Assembly (NCBI RefSeq): GCF_014191305.1
Contig: NZ_JACHWJ010000002.1
Location: 496,001 to 560,000, forward strand
DNA: 64,000 nt
Origin: Pseudoclavibacter helvolus
GTDB taxonomy: Bacteria > Actinomycetota > Actinomycetes > Actinomycetales > Microbacteriaceae
Reading direction: 5' to 3'
The notes beneath the pieces were generated by a model. The model was not told the origin of the DNA, made no database searches, and was given only the letters and a program-made list of their open reading frames with translations. Positions 7,926-20,550 of the stretch are shown in pieces; the first letter of the stretch is position 1, and each line of letters begins with the position of its first letter. The position numbers and the translations under genes are program-made.

Positions 7926-9562
7926 CGACTCCCCCCAGCATCGATTCGCAGGCGCGCACCGACGCAGCGACCACTGCAGAAGCCACGACGACCCCCGATG
8001 CCGGGGCCGTCAAGCCTGCCGCGGTTGCCGATGCTGCTGGCGCCCACAAGCGCAGTATCGTCCCCCTCTTCCTCGGGCTCATGGTCACGATGCTCATGGC
8101 CTCCCTCAACAACACGGTGCTCTCCAGCGCCATGCCGACGATCGTCGGCGAGCTGCACGGCGTCGAGCACATGAGCTGGGTCGTGACGTCGTTCATCCTG
8201 GCCTCGACGGTCATGATGCCCGTCTACGGCAACCTCTCCGACCTCTTCGGCCGCAAGCCGCTGCTGCTCATCGCCATCGGGCTCTTCATCGCGGGATCCG
8301 TCCTGGGCGGGCTCGCCCCGTCGATCGAGCTCCTCATCGGTGCCCGCATCGTGCAGGGGCTCGGCGGTGGCGGCCTCATGATCCTGTCGCAGGCGGCGAT
8401 CGCGGATGTCGTGCCGGCTCGAGAGCGCGGCAAGTACATGGGTGTCATGGGTGCCGTATTCGCGTTCTCGTCCGTGGCGGGGCCGCTACTCGGCGGCTGG
8501 TTCACAGAGGGTCCGGGATGGCGCTGGGTCTTCTGGATCAACCTGCCGCTCGGCGCACTCGCTCTGCTCGCGACGATCTTCCTCCTCCGTCTGCCGAAGC
8601 GGCCCGCCCACGAACGCACCCGCATCGACGTCGGCGGGATGGCTCTCATCTCGCTAGCCACCACGGCTCTTGTGCTCGTCGGCACGTGGGGCGGCTCGCA
8701 GTACGAGTGGACGTCGCCGACGATCCTGCTCCTGGCTGCGCTCGCGGTGGTCTCGGCGACTGGCTTCGTGTTCGTCGAGCGCAGTGCCGCGAACCCGATC
8801 ATGCCGCTCGGCATGTTCCGCGACCGCAACTTCATCTTGACGACGATCGCGAGCCTCTCGACGGGCGTCATCATGTTCGGCACGCTCGGCTACATGCCCA
8901 CGTACCTGCAGATGGTGACGGGGTCCGGCCCGACCGTCTCTGGCCTCCTCATGACCCCGATGATGGGCGCACTGCTCATCACCTCCATCCTGAGCGGTCA
9001 GTACGTCTCGCGCACGGGTCGCTACAAGTGGGTGCCGATCGCCGGTTCCGCTGTGCTTGGCGTCGGCCTAGGGGTGCTCTCGTTCGTGACGGTCGACAGC
9101 CCCGTCTGGCTCATCTGCGTGGCCCTCGGCGTCATGGGCATCGGGCTCGGAGGCAGCATGCAGCTGCTCACACTCATCGTGCAGAACTCGTTCCCCGCAC
9201 GCATCGTGGGCACCGCGACGGCAGCGAACAACTATTTCCGCCAGGTCGGCGCGACCCTCGGCTCCGCTGTCGTGGGGTCGGTCTTCGCCGCGCGACTGAC
9301 GCAGATGGTCGCCGATCGTCTCCCAGCAGGGGCGGCTGCCGAGGACGGCGCAAGCTCGTTCACGCCCGCCGCGATCGCGGAGCTGCCCGACCAACTGCGG
9401 GCCATCATCGTCGGGTCGTACAACGAGGCGCTCATCCCGATCTTCCTCGCACTCGTCCCGCTGACAATCATCTCGATCATCGCGCTGTCGTTCCTCCGCG
9501 AGAAGCCGCTCGCGACAGGCTCAGAGCCAGCCACGACCACCTCGGCAACCCACATCGGCTGA
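7922..9562 (+). CDS. MFS drug exporter, DHA2 (14-TMS) family
   Basis: 546 residues with about 14 membrane segments. Typical DHA2 motifs are visible: LNNTVLSSAMPTIVGELHG in helix 1, GNLSDLFGRKPLLL (motif A), RIVQGLGGGGLMILSQAAIADVVPARERGKYMG and the helix-5 antiporter motif GPLLGGWFTEGPGWRWVFWIN. Such proteins export drugs or organic cations in exchange for protons. A long polar Ala/Thr-rich N-terminal tail of about 45 residues precedes helix 1. The start overlaps the TetR stop, pointing to a regulator-exporter operon. It converges with the gene at 9589. Confidence 0.93.
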   Translation: MTTPPSIDSQARTDAATTAEATTTPDAGAVKPAAVADAAGAHKRSIVPLFLGLMVTMLMASLNNTVLSSAMPTIVGELHGVEHMSWVVTSFILASTVMMPVYGNLSDLFGRKPLLLIAIGLFIAGSVLGGLAPSIELLIGARIVQGLGGGGLMILSQAAIADVVPARERGKYMGVMGAVFAFSSVAGPLLGGWFTEGPGWRWVFWINLPLGALALLATIFLLRLPKRPAHERTRIDVGGMALISLATTALVLVGTWGGSQYEWTSPTILLLAALAVVSATGFVFVERSAANPIMPLGMFRDRNFILTTIASLSTGVIMFGTLGYMPTYLQMVTGSGPTVSGLLMTPMMGALLITSILSGQYVSRTGRYKWVPIAGSAVLGVGLGVLSFVTVDSPVWLICVALGVMGIGLGGSMQLLTLIVQNSFPARIVGTATAANNYFRQVGATLGSAVVGSVFAARLTQMVADRLPAGAAAEDGASSFTPAAIAELPDQLRAIIVGSYNEALIPIFLALVPLTIISIIALSFLREKPLATGSEPATTTSATHIG

Positions 9563-9588
9563 CCCGCGGCTCGGGCTGGGGAGCGTCG

Positions 9589-10434
9589 TCAGATGCAGAG
9601 CTCCGGCCCGAGGTCGATGGTCTCGCCACCGGCCGTCATGGTGGCGAGGCCGCACCAGCGCTCGCTTGTCTCCGGGCTGATCCCGAGGGTCGTGTAGACC
9701 GACTGCACGTCGTGGGCAGACACCGACTGGCCGTGCTCCGAGTCGCGGTCGACGGCCGGGTAGACGGACATCGTGAGCTCGTTGCCTGCTGCCATGCCGT
9801 CGTACCTGGTGACTCGGCCCCAGACGGCCTTGCAGTTTGTGGAGTACATCATCTGCACCTGCGTCTCGCGATCCCGCATCTCGCTTGCGGCGACCACGGC
9901 GTCGTCGCGGCAGATCGTCTGCATAGGGTCCATGCCGTCGGCGATCTCCGCGTACGGGTCCTGCTCGGCGTTGAGCTGTCCGACGCCGAACCAAATGCCG
10001 CTCGTCACGGCAGCCGAGACGAGGGCAGCGGCCAGGGTTGTGGTCACGAGCCTGCGCTTCGAGATACCCGCAGACGGAGGGGGCATGAGGGTGGCGGATG
10101 CACGGAGCGGCAGCTCCGTGGGCGCCCCAGCTTCCGCATCCTCAGGCGCGGATGCGGCCGACGGCTCGGCGAAGGGCGAAGCCTCGGCGCTTGCCAGCGT
10201 CGCGAGCGCGCTCCTGCGCTCGAGCCAGGCGTCTGGCTCGGCGCCGAGCGCCTTGACCAGACGCGCGACGGTTTTCTCCGTCGGCAGGCGGTTTCCAGCG
10301 AAGGCGTCTCCCACGACGCTCTTGGAGATGCCCGTCTCGTTGGCGAGCCTCATGATGGTCGGCTTACCCGCTTGTTCGCGCAGCGCCTGGAGGTCCGAGG
10401 CGAACGAGGAAGGAGAGTCGGGGATGTCGCTCAC
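9589..10434 (-). CDS. XRE-type HTH membrane protein with DUF2690-like domain
   Basis: 281 residues. Residues about 10-70 form a helix-turn-helix (ANETGISKSVVGDAFAGNRLPTEKTVARLVKAL) like XRE regulators. An Ala/Pro-rich linker follows, then one membrane segment (RRLVTTTLAAALVSAAVTSGIWF, near 150-172), then an extracellular domain with two paired-looking cysteines (TICRDDAVV and STNCKAVWGRV). That last pattern matches DUF2690, a domain seen in streptomycete HTH proteins. The architecture suggests a membrane-tethered DNA-binding protein; target and signal are unknown. Its promoter region faces mnmA. Confidence 0.8.
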   Translation of the reverse strand: MSDIPDSPSSFASDLQALREQAGKPTIMRLANETGISKSVVGDAFAGNRLPTEKTVARLVKALGAEPDAWLERRSALATLASAEASPFAEPSAASAPEDAEAGAPTELPLRASATLMPPPSAGISKRRLVTTTLAAALVSAAVTSGIWFGVGQLNAEQDPYAEIADGMDPMQTICRDDAVVAASEMRDRETQVQMMYSTNCKAVWGRVTRYDGMAAGNELTMSVYPAVDRDSEHGQSVSAHDVQSVYTTLGISPETSERWCGLATMTAGGETIDLGPELCI

Positions 10435-10533
10435 GCGTTGCCTGCCTCGGGGTAATCGTCATTCACTGGCGCTGAACATGGTCAAAATACCAGAGTCGGG
10501 AGGCGGCCCAGGGGCGCTGTCGGAGGCCCGACG

Positions 10534-10539
10534 TACACT
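10534..10539 (+). promoter_or_regulatory. Putative -10 box (TACACT) of mnmA, leaderless
   Basis: TACACT ends six bases before the GTG start at 10546, the same spacing seen at 3238, 41415, 47335 and 63962. No ribosome site is visible. Confidence 0.5.
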
Positions 10540-10545
10540 TATGCG

Positions 10546-11738
10546 GTGAAAGTTCTAGCCGCAATGAGCGGCGGGGTCGATTCCGCTGTCGCAGCAGCCC
10601 GAGCCGTCGAGGCCGGGCACGAAGTCATCGGCGTGCACCTCGCCCTCTCCCGAATGCCAGGTACCCTCCGCACGGGGTCGCGGGGGTGCTGCACCATCGA
10701 AGACTCGATGGACGCGCGCCGTGCCGCCGACCTCCTTGGCATCCCCTTCTACGTGTGGGACTTCTCCGAGCGCTTCAAGCTCGACGTCGTCGACGACTTC
10801 ATCGCGGAGTACAGCGCGGGACGCACGCCGAACCCGTGCATGCGCTGTAACGAGAAGATCAAGTTCGCCGCCCTCCTCGAGAAGGCCATCGACCTCGGGT
10901 TCGACGCGGTGTGCACCGGGCACTACGCGACACTCGAGACGGGCGATGACGGGTTGATTGAGCTGCACCGCGCGAGCGCGTGGGCAAAAGACCAGTCGTA
11001 CGTGCTCGGGGTACTCACTCAGCAGCAGCTCGAGCACTGCTACTTCCCATTGGGGGACACCCCCTCGAAGGACCTCATCCGCGCAGAGGCAGCAGAGCGC
11101 GGCATCAGTGTGGCTCAGAAGCCCGACTCGCACGACATCTGCTTCATCCCTGACGGCGATACCAGGGGATGGCTCGGCGACCGCATCGGAACCGCGACCG
11201 GCGAGGTCGTGGACAGCGCGGGCGCGAAGCTCGGCGAGCATGACGGTGCCACGGCCTACACCGTGGGCCAGCGCAAGGGGCTCCGCCTCGGCGTCCCCGC
11301 CCCTGACGGCAAGCCCCGCTTTGTCCTCGAGATCCGTCCGAAGACCAACGAGGTTGTCGTTGGGCCCAAGGAGGCCCTCAACATCGCGGAGATCGCGGGT
11401 CAGCGGATGAGCTGGACGGGCGCCGCGAGGGCAGAGGCCGACGGGGAGTTCCGTTGTGACGTGCAGATCCGTGCGCACGCCGACCCGGTGCCCGCGACTG
11501 CGCGGGTGAGTGCGAGCGCTGAGAGCACGCGAGACGACGCGACGATTCCAGGCGTCGAGTGGAGTGTCATCGTGGATGAGCCGCTCGTCGGCGTCGCCCC
11601 AGGTCAGACTGCCGTTGTCTACGTCGGCACGCGAGTGCTCGGCCAGTTCACGATCGATCGCACGGTCAGCGCGGTTCAGAGCGACGAGACCGTCGCAGGG
11701 GAAGCCAAGGTGCAGAGCGCGGACGGGCAGGAAGCAGC

Positions 11739-11742
<4 letters not shown>
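10546..11742 (+). CDS. mnmA: tRNA 2-thiouridylase MnmA
   Basis: 398 residues. The ATP PP-loop SGGVDSA sits at residues 8-14. The two catalytic cysteines are in PNPCMRCNE (C98) and SHDICFIPD (C199). The C-terminal beta-barrel includes [18 protein letters not shown]. MnmA thiolates U34 of Lys, Glu and Gln tRNAs with sulfur passed from a cysteine desulfurase, presumably the product of the gene at 1960. The protein is slightly long because of an insert near residues 320-330 and an acidic C-terminal tail. The start is GTG. The stop overlaps the next gene by four bases (ATGA). Confidence 0.95.
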
Positions 11743-14590
<2,848 letters not shown>

Positions 14591-14699
14591 GCGCCCCTCT
14601 GGCGTCCACGACCGCGGGCAGGCTCCGAGGATCCGGCACGGTGTCTCGGCTACAGTGTGCAGGCCGTGGCATCGGCTCGCCGCGGGGGAATGGGGAACC

Positions 14700-17027
14700 A
14701 TGCTCAATGTGAGCTTGCAGGAACTGGCAGACGACGCCGCCATCCTTCACTTCGACGCGCAGGCGCAGCTCACCGGGCAGCTCGGCGACGCCGGATGGGA
14801 TGTCGACCTCACCGCACCTTCGATCACCTATCAGACGCAGCCGTCGGCGACGGTGCTCCCAGTGCAGCTCATCGGCAGCGTCGCGCAGAGCGCTGGCACG
14901 TGGATGTGGGGCTGGAACAACGTCAACAACTTCCCGGAGCAGGCCATTGAGCTCGCCGGGCGAGTGCGCTCGTTTGTGATCGACGGAGGGCCCGAGCAGC
15001 TCTCGTCGTCCGTTGTGAAGACCGACGAGACCGCGCCACTGTTGCTCGTCCTGGCTGCCAAGGCGCTCACGAGGTCACGCGACAGCGTCGTGGTCGAGGC
15101 TGCTCCGGGCGTGCAGGTGCACCTCATGGTGCAGGCGGGCCCTGACACCCAGACCTCCGCCGACCGGGCGACGCGCGCCATTCTCGACGCCCTCGACTCC
15201 GGCGTCCTCGGCGACCACGTGCGCGCACTGCACTCCTACGCGGCGCGCAGCGACGCGCGGCTGCAGCGCACAGGGGAATCGAGCTACGAGCTCGTCACGG
15301 GCGACGGAGCGGTCGAGATCACGCTCGACGACGCACAGCGCATCCTCGTTGTGCGGGTTGCGCCGGGCTCCGAGGCCGTCGGAAGCGACACCGAAGTCCC
15401 GCCAGAAGCGGCCCTGGAGCCTGATTCGACCGTGGAGCCTGATTCGACCGTGCGGTCCGAGTTCGAGTCCGTCGCCGAACTAGAGTCTGCTCCCGAGCCC
15501 ATCGCGGAGGCGGAGTCTGCTCCCGTGCCCGTGCCGGTCGCTATCTCACTCGAGAAGGAGCCCCTCCCCGTGGTTCCTGAGGAGCGCGAACCCGCGCCAG
15601 ATCACGCGTCTGAGTCCGAGTCTGCGCCCGCATCCGAGTTTGCGTTCGCATCTGCGTCTGAGCTCCCATCTGCGTCTGCACCTGTGTCCCCGTCGGTATC
15701 GGCGCCGGTCGCCGGGTTGGACCAGGCACCGTCGGATGCACCCCAGGAACCCCTGCACGAGCTCCAGACCTCGGATGTCCAGCCAGCGCCCGTTCCCGTG
15801 GTCCCGCCAGCTGGCCTCGCCGCACCGACACCTCCGGTAGTCCCGGCCTCTGCGCCGTACGTCGAGGCGCCGCGCCGCCCAGAGCGGTCGACGGGAGGGG
15901 CGGTCTCCAGCGACCCCGCACTGCCCTCTGCGCAGTCGCCGGCGCCGGGCGCGCCGTGGCAGCCGTTCGATGCCTCGCCCCGCTGGGAGCGCACGCCTCC
16001 GTCTGCGGTGGCGCCCGCGGGAGGTCCACCTCCAGTGCCAGCGCCCGCACCCGGTGAGGGAGCAGCGCAAGGCTTCCTCCCGCCGTATCTGGCCAACCCG
16101 CCGCAGGCCGCGCCCTCCGCGTCCGGAGCCCCGCCCGCACAGGGCGGGCCGTCCGGTCAGTTCGGTCGTCCAGCCGCCTACGGTCAGCCGTCACAGTTCG
16201 GCCAGCCGGGTCAGCCGCACCCGCAGCAGGGCCAGTTCGGCAATCTGGGGTACCCGAGCAGCCAAGCCCACCAGGGCAACCCGGCGCAGCCCGGCTACCA
16301 GGGCAATCAGGGTCAGTTCGGGAATCAGGGTCAGCCGCCGCAGCAGGGCTGGCCGCAGCAGGCTCCCCAGCAGGGGCAGCCGTGGCCGCAGGGTCAGCCC
16401 CCTCAGCAGGGCCAGCCACCGCTGCAGGGGCGGCCGCCCCAGCAACCCGGCTCGTGGCAGCGGCCTCAGGTGCAGCCGCCCGTCTCAGGATCCGAGTATG
16501 GAAGGGCGCCCCAGCAACAGCGCCAGCCCTATCCCGGTCAACCGCAGGGCGGTCCCCAGCAGGGGCAGCCGTTGCAGGGCCAGCAGGGCGCTGGGAACCA
16601 GTACCCGGGAAACCAGTTCCCCGGTACCCAGTTCCCGGGGCAGCCGGGCGGCTTCGACCCACGGCAGCAGGGCCAGCCACAGCAGTTCCAGCAGTCACAG
16701 CAATTCCCACAGTCGCGTCAATCTCAGACGCGACCGCAGGAGGGCGGCTGGAATGGCCAGCCTCCGTATGGGCAGGCTCCGCAGGGGCAGGTCCCGTTCG
16801 GGCAACCACCACAGGGGCAGCCCCCGTACGGGCAGGCGCCGCAGGGCCAGCCACCCCGCCAAGGGCAGTACCCCCACCAGGCGCCACAGCAGGGCCAGGC
16901 GCCGTATCCCGGGCAGCAGCCCTACCCCGGACAAGCACCGCAGCAGGGACAGCCCGGGTACGACCCCCGCTGGCCAGGCAACGGCCAGCCACCCTTCCCG
17001 CCACACCAGCAGCCACCACGCCAGTAG
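14700..17027 (+). CDS. Large protein with DUF6882-like N-terminus and Pro/Gln/Gly-rich tail
   Basis: 775 residues. The first 220 are folded-looking: LQELADDAAILHFDAQAQL, QLIGSVAQSAGTWMWGWNNVNNFPEQAIELA, and a second half ending DDAQRILVVRVAPG. The tryptophan-rich stretch resembles DUF6882, recalled and not searched. Residues about 230-460 are acidic and Pro/Ala/Ser/Glu-rich. The last 310 are low-complexity repeats of GQP, QQGQP, QPPYGQ and QFGQPGQ. There is no signal peptide or membrane segment, so it is probably cytoplasmic or associates through the disordered tail. Function unknown. It has its own promoter region after ligA, with TACAGT near 14652. The start ATG is preceded by GGGGAA. Confidence 0.85.
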   Translation: MLNVSLQELADDAAILHFDAQAQLTGQLGDAGWDVDLTAPSITYQTQPSATVLPVQLIGSVAQSAGTWMWGWNNVNNFPEQAIELAGRVRSFVIDGGPEQLSSSVVKTDETAPLLLVLAAKALTRSRDSVVVEAAPGVQVHLMVQAGPDTQTSADRATRAILDALDSGVLGDHVRALHSYAARSDARLQRTGESSYELVTGDGAVEITLDDAQRILVVRVAPGSEAVGSDTEVPPEAALEPDSTVEPDSTVRSEFESVAELESAPEPIAEAESAPVPVPVAISLEKEPLPVVPEEREPAPDHASESESAPASEFAFASASELPSASAPVSPSVSAPVAGLDQAPSDAPQEPLHELQTSDVQPAPVPVVPPAGLAAPTPPVVPASAPYVEAPRRPERSTGGAVSSDPALPSAQSPAPGAPWQPFDASPRWERTPPSAVAPAGGPPPVPAPAPGEGAAQGFLPPYLANPPQAAPSASGAPPAQGGPSGQFGRPAAYGQPSQFGQPGQPHPQQGQFGNLGYPSSQAHQGNPAQPGYQGNQGQFGNQGQPPQQGWPQQAPQQGQPWPQGQPPQQGQPPLQGRPPQQPGSWQRPQVQPPVSGSEYGRAPQQQRQPYPGQPQGGPQQGQPLQGQQGAGNQYPGNQFPGTQFPGQPGGFDPRQQGQPQQFQQSQQFPQSRQSQTRPQEGGWNGQPPYGQAPQGQVPFGQPPQGQPPYGQAPQGQPPRQGQYPHQAPQQGQAPYPGQQPYPGQAPQQGQPGYDPRWPGNGQPPFPPHQQPPRQ

Positions 17028-17103
17028 CCAGGCGTCGAGCACGGTCGCGCCTCGTGCGCGGCCTAGACTTGTCCAGCCCTGGCCGACGCACTATCGGAGA
17101 CGA

Positions 17104-17403
17104 ATGACCGACATCACTGCCGCCGACGTTGAGCACCTCGCTCAGCTCGCACGCATCGACCTCGCAGAAGGCGAGATCGAGCGCGTCACCGGCGAACTCA
17201 TCGAGATCCAGCACCTCATCCAGAAAGTGCAGGAGGTGGCAACGCCAGACGTCAAGGTGACAACTCACCCGATCGCCATGCACAACGTGACTCGTGCTGA
17301 CGAGGCCGGCGAGCCGCTGGACCGCGACGCCGCGCTCGCGGGCGCACCGGACAGCGACGGGACCCGATTCCGCGTGACCGCAATCCTGGGGGAAGAGCAG
17401 TGA
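17104..17403 (+). CDS. gatC: Glu-tRNA(Gln) amidotransferase subunit C
   Basis: 99 residues with the GatC pattern: [26 protein letters not shown] near the N-terminus and [20 protein letters not shown] in the second half. GatC wraps around GatA and joins it to GatB in the complex that converts Glu-tRNA(Gln) to Gln-tRNA(Gln). Its stop overlaps the gatA GTG by four bases. First gene of gatC-gatA-gatB. Confidence 0.95.
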   Translation: MTDITAADVEHLAQLARIDLAEGEIERVTGELIEIQHLIQKVQEVATPDVKVTTHPIAMHNVTRADEAGEPLDRDAALAGAPDSDGTRFRVTAILGEEQ

Positions 17404-18926
17404 GCGTCGACATCACGCGCCTGAATGCGACCGACCTGGCCGCAGCGATCGCCGCGGGCAGCATCAGCTCGATCGAAGCGACGACCGCTCACCTTGAGCG
17501 CATCGAGGCCGTCGACGGTGACGTCCACGCGTTCCTCCACGTCGACGCCGACTCTGCGCTTGCCGCAGCGGGACGTGTCGACGCAAAACGCCAGGCAGGC
17601 GAGAAGCTCGCGCCGTTGGCTGGTGTCCCCGTCGCCGTCAAGGACAACATCGCCACGAAGGGCACGCCGACAACCGCCGGCTCGCGCATCCTCGAAGGCT
17701 GGATCCCCCCGTACGACGCCACCGTCGTCGAGCGTCTCCGAGGTGACGACCTCGTCATCATCGGCAAGACCAACCTCGACGAGTTCGCGATGGGCTCCTC
17801 CACGGAGCACTCCGCGTACGGCGCCACGCACAACCCGTGGGACCTCGAGCGCATTCCAGGTGGCTCCGGCGGAGGCTCCGCCGCAGCTGTCGCCGCCTAC
17901 GAGGCGCCACTTGCGCTCGGAACCGACACGGGCGGGTCCATCCGCCAGCCCGCATCCGTCACCGGGACCGTCGGCATGAAGCCCACCTACGGCGGAGTCA
18001 GCCGCTACGGTGCGCTCGCGCTTGGCTCCTCGCTCGACCAGATCGGGCCAGCAGCACGCAACGTGCTCGACACCGCAGCACTCCACGACGTGCTCGCGGG
18101 GCATGACCGCCGCGACTCCACCTCGCTGACGGGAGAGTGGCCGTCGTTCACCGACGCCGCGCTCGCCGGTCGCCAGGTGGACTCCGTTCGTGGTCTTCGC
18201 ATCGGTGTGCCGAAGCAGATCGCTGACGGCGCTGGCTTTGAGCCAGGCGTCACGCAGCGCTTCCAGGAGGCGCTCGCCGCGCTCGAGGAGCGCGGCGCGA
18301 TCATCTCCTGGATCGAGACGCCACACTTCGAGTACGCGGTCGCCGCGTACTACCTGATCATGCCGGCGGAAGCATCGAGCAACCTCGCCCGGTACGACTC
18401 CGTGCGCTTCGGGCTGCGAGTTACCGACGCTTCCGCGACCACCGTCGAGAAGGTCATGTCGGCAACGCGAAGCAAGGGCTTCGGGGCTGAGGCGAAGCGC
18501 CGCATCCTGCTCGGCACCTACGCACTCTCGGCCGGCTACTACGACGCCTTCTACGGCTCGGCGCAGAAGGTTCGCACGCTCGTGCAGCAGGACTTCGCCG
18601 CCGCATTCGCCGAGGTCGACGTGCTCGCCGCGCCCACCTCGCCGACCACGGCGTACAAGCTCGGCGAGAAGGCCGAAGACCCGACCGCGATGTACCTCGC
18701 GGACCTCACGACGATCCCCGCAAACCTCGCGGGTGTCCCCGGCATCTCCGTGCCTGGTGGCCTTGCGCCCGAGAACGGGCTGCCCGTCGGTATCCAGTTC
18801 ATGGCGGCAGCCCGTGACGACGCGCGCCTCTACACGGTGGCCGCGGCACTCGAACAGACTCTCGAAGATCGATGGGGCGGACCCCTGCTCGCGCAGGCCC
18901 CCCAGCTGAAGGCAGGTGCACGCTGA
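17400..18926 (+). CDS. gatA: Glu-tRNA(Gln) amidotransferase subunit A
   Basis: 508 residues of the amidase-signature family. The Ser-cisSer-Lys triad is visible as K81 in [12 protein letters not shown]160 in [10 protein letters not shown] and S180 in [13 protein letters not shown]. GatA releases ammonia from glutamine and channels it to GatB. Length and motif order are normal. It starts with GTG overlapping gatC, and its stop shares one base with the gatB ATG. Confidence 0.96.
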   Translation: MSVDITRLNATDLAAAIAAGSISSIEATTAHLERIEAVDGDVHAFLHVDADSALAAAGRVDAKRQAGEKLAPLAGVPVAVKDNIATKGTPTTAGSRILEGWIPPYDATVVERLRGDDLVIIGKTNLDEFAMGSSTEHSAYGATHNPWDLERIPGGSGGGSAAAVAAYEAPLALGTDTGGSIRQPASVTGTVGMKPTYGGVSRYGALALGSSLDQIGPAARNVLDTAALHDVLAGHDRRDSTSLTGEWPSFTDAALAGRQVDSVRGLRIGVPKQIADGAGFEPGVTQRFQEALAALEERGAIISWIETPHFEYAVAAYYLIMPAEASSNLARYDSVRFGLRVTDASATTVEKVMSATRSKGFGAEAKRRILLGTYALSAGYYDAFYGSAQKVRTLVQQDFAAAFAEVDVLAAPTSPTTAYKLGEKAEDPTAMYLADLTTIPANLAGVPGISVPGGLAPENGLPVGIQFMAAARDDARLYTVAAALEQTLEDRWGGPLLAQAPQLKAGAR

Positions 18927-20440
18927 TGGCCAAGCCAGAGCTGATGGACTACGACCGCGCGCTCGAACTCTACGAGCCCGTCATCGGTCTCGAGGTGCAC
19001 GTCGAACTCGGCACCAAGACCAAGATGTTCTCCGACACCCCGAACCACTCGGGCAACGAGGTTGGCGGCGAGCCGAACACCAACATCGGACCCGTCGATC
19101 TGGGACTCCCAGGCACGCTGCCCGTCGTCAACGAGCAGGCCGTCCGCTACTCGATCGCGCTCGGGCTGGCGCTCGGCTGCGAGATCGCCGAGGTCTCGGG
19201 CTTCGCTCGAAAGAACTACTTCTACCCGGACAACCCGAAGAACTACCAGATCTCGCAGTACGACGACCCCATCGCGTTCGACGGCGAGGTCGAGGTCGAG
19301 CTCGAAGACGGCACCGTGTTCCACGTGCCGATCGAGCGCGCCCACATGGAAGAGGATGCCGGCAAGCTCACACACGTCGGCGGCTCGACCGGGCGCATCC
19401 AGGGTGCCGAGTACTCGCTTGTCGACTACAACCGCGCCGGTGTGCCGCTCGTCGAGATCGTGACGCGGCCAATCTTCGGCGGCGAGGCCCAGACGCCGCA
19501 GCTCGCGGCGGCCTACGTCTCGACCATCCGCGACATCGTGCGGGCGCTTGGGGTCTCCGAGGCCCGCATGGAGCGCGGCAACCTGCGCTGTGACGCGAAC
19601 GTCTCGCTGCGCCCGCGTGGCGAGGAGAAGCTCGGAACGCGCACGGAGACGAAGAACGTCAACTCGTTCAGGTCGATCGAGCGCGCCGTCCGCTACGAGA
19701 TCCAGCGCCAGGCTGCCCTGCTCGCTGCCGGAGGCAGCATCACGCAGGAGACGCGCCACTGGCACGAGGACACGGGACGCACCTCGTCCGGGCGCCCGAA
19801 GTCGGACGCCGACGACTACCGGTACTTCCCGGAGCCAGACCTCATGCCGCTGCGACCCAGTCGCGAGCTTGTCGAGGAGCTTCGGGCAACGCTCCCAGAA
19901 GCACCCGTGGCGCGTCGCCGCCGCCTCAAGGCGGAGTGGGGCTTCGCCGACCAGGAGTTCCAGGACATCGCGAACGCTGGCCTCCTCGAGGTCGTTGACG
20001 CGACCGTCGCGGCAGGGGCGACGGCGGCTGGCGCGAAGAAGTGGTGGATGGGCGAACTCTCGCGTATCGCCAACGATCGCGGCGTGCAGGCCACAGACCT
20101 GGCGACGCCGGAGCAGATCGCCGAGCTCGACGGCCTCATCACCGCGGGCACAGTCAACGACCGGCTCGCTCGCGACGTGCTCGAGGGAGTGCTCGCAGGT
20201 GAAGGCTCGCCCGCCGAGGTCGTCGAGTCGCGTGGGCTCGCCGTCGTCAGCGACGACGGACCGCTCATCGAAGCGATCGACGCGGCCCTCGCGCAGCAGC
20301 CTGACGTGCTCGCGAAGATCCGCGACGGCAAGGTACAGGCCGCGGGTGCGGTCATCGGCGCCGTCATGAAGGCGATGAAGGGCAAGGCGGACGCAGCGCG
20401 CGTCCGCGAGCTCGTGCTGGAGCGCGCGCAGAACTCATAG
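18926..20440 (+). CDS. gatB: Glu-tRNA(Gln) amidotransferase subunit B
   Basis: 504 residues. Signatures include YEPVIGLEVHVELGTKTKMFSD, SGFARKNYFYPDNPKNYQISQYD, the basic motif ERGNLRCDANVSLRPRG and TKNVNSFRSIERA, then the C-terminal YqeY-like tail (residues about 350-504). GatB phosphorylates the tRNA-bound glutamate and completes the transamidation. The start ATG overlaps the gatA stop (TGATG). An ORF extension upstream is possible, but this start matches family length. It is the last gene of the operon, followed by a strong hairpin at 20490. Confidence 0.96.
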   Translation: MAKPELMDYDRALELYEPVIGLEVHVELGTKTKMFSDTPNHSGNEVGGEPNTNIGPVDLGLPGTLPVVNEQAVRYSIALGLALGCEIAEVSGFARKNYFYPDNPKNYQISQYDDPIAFDGEVEVELEDGTVFHVPIERAHMEEDAGKLTHVGGSTGRIQGAEYSLVDYNRAGVPLVEIVTRPIFGGEAQTPQLAAAYVSTIRDIVRALGVSEARMERGNLRCDANVSLRPRGEEKLGTRTETKNVNSFRSIERAVRYEIQRQAALLAAGGSITQETRHWHEDTGRTSSGRPKSDADDYRYFPEPDLMPLRPSRELVEELRATLPEAPVARRRRLKAEWGFADQEFQDIANAGLLEVVDATVAAGATAAGAKKWWMGELSRIANDRGVQATDLATPEQIAELDGLITAGTVNDRLARDVLEGVLAGEGSPAEVVESRGLAVVSDDGPLIEAIDAALAQQPDVLAKIRDGKVQAAGAVIGAVMKAMKGKADAARVRELVLERAQNS

Positions 20441-20489
20441 GACTCAGACGTCGTACACCGAGGAATTGTCGGGAACGACCTAGGTGCTG

Positions 20490-20521
20490 CTGTGGCTCTG
20501 ACGATAACGTCAGAGCCACAG
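20490..20521. terminator. Perfect 14-bp hairpin after gatCAB
   Basis: CTGTGGCTCTGACG (20490-20503) and CGTCAGAGCCACAG (20508-20521) form a perfect 14-bp stem around a four-base ATAA loop. It lies 50 bp after gatB and 30 bp before the next start. No T-tract follows, so termination is likely but unproven. It could also be a regulatory structure in the leader of the next gene. Confidence 0.6.
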
Positions 20522-20550
20522 TGGCCTCGGTGAACGGAGAAGTGAATCGT

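Noticed and set aside
7750-10455. A 901-codon plus-strand open frame across the MFS and HTH genes
   Set aside because: It is another frame of the DHA2 exporter plus the reverse of the HTH gene. Its Arg/His/Pro-rich translation has no domain likeness.
16140-16990. Short repeats that could suggest a CRISPR array or satellite DNA
   Set aside because: They are in-frame GQP and QQGQP codon repeats of one protein, of irregular spacing, without constant repeat and spacer units.
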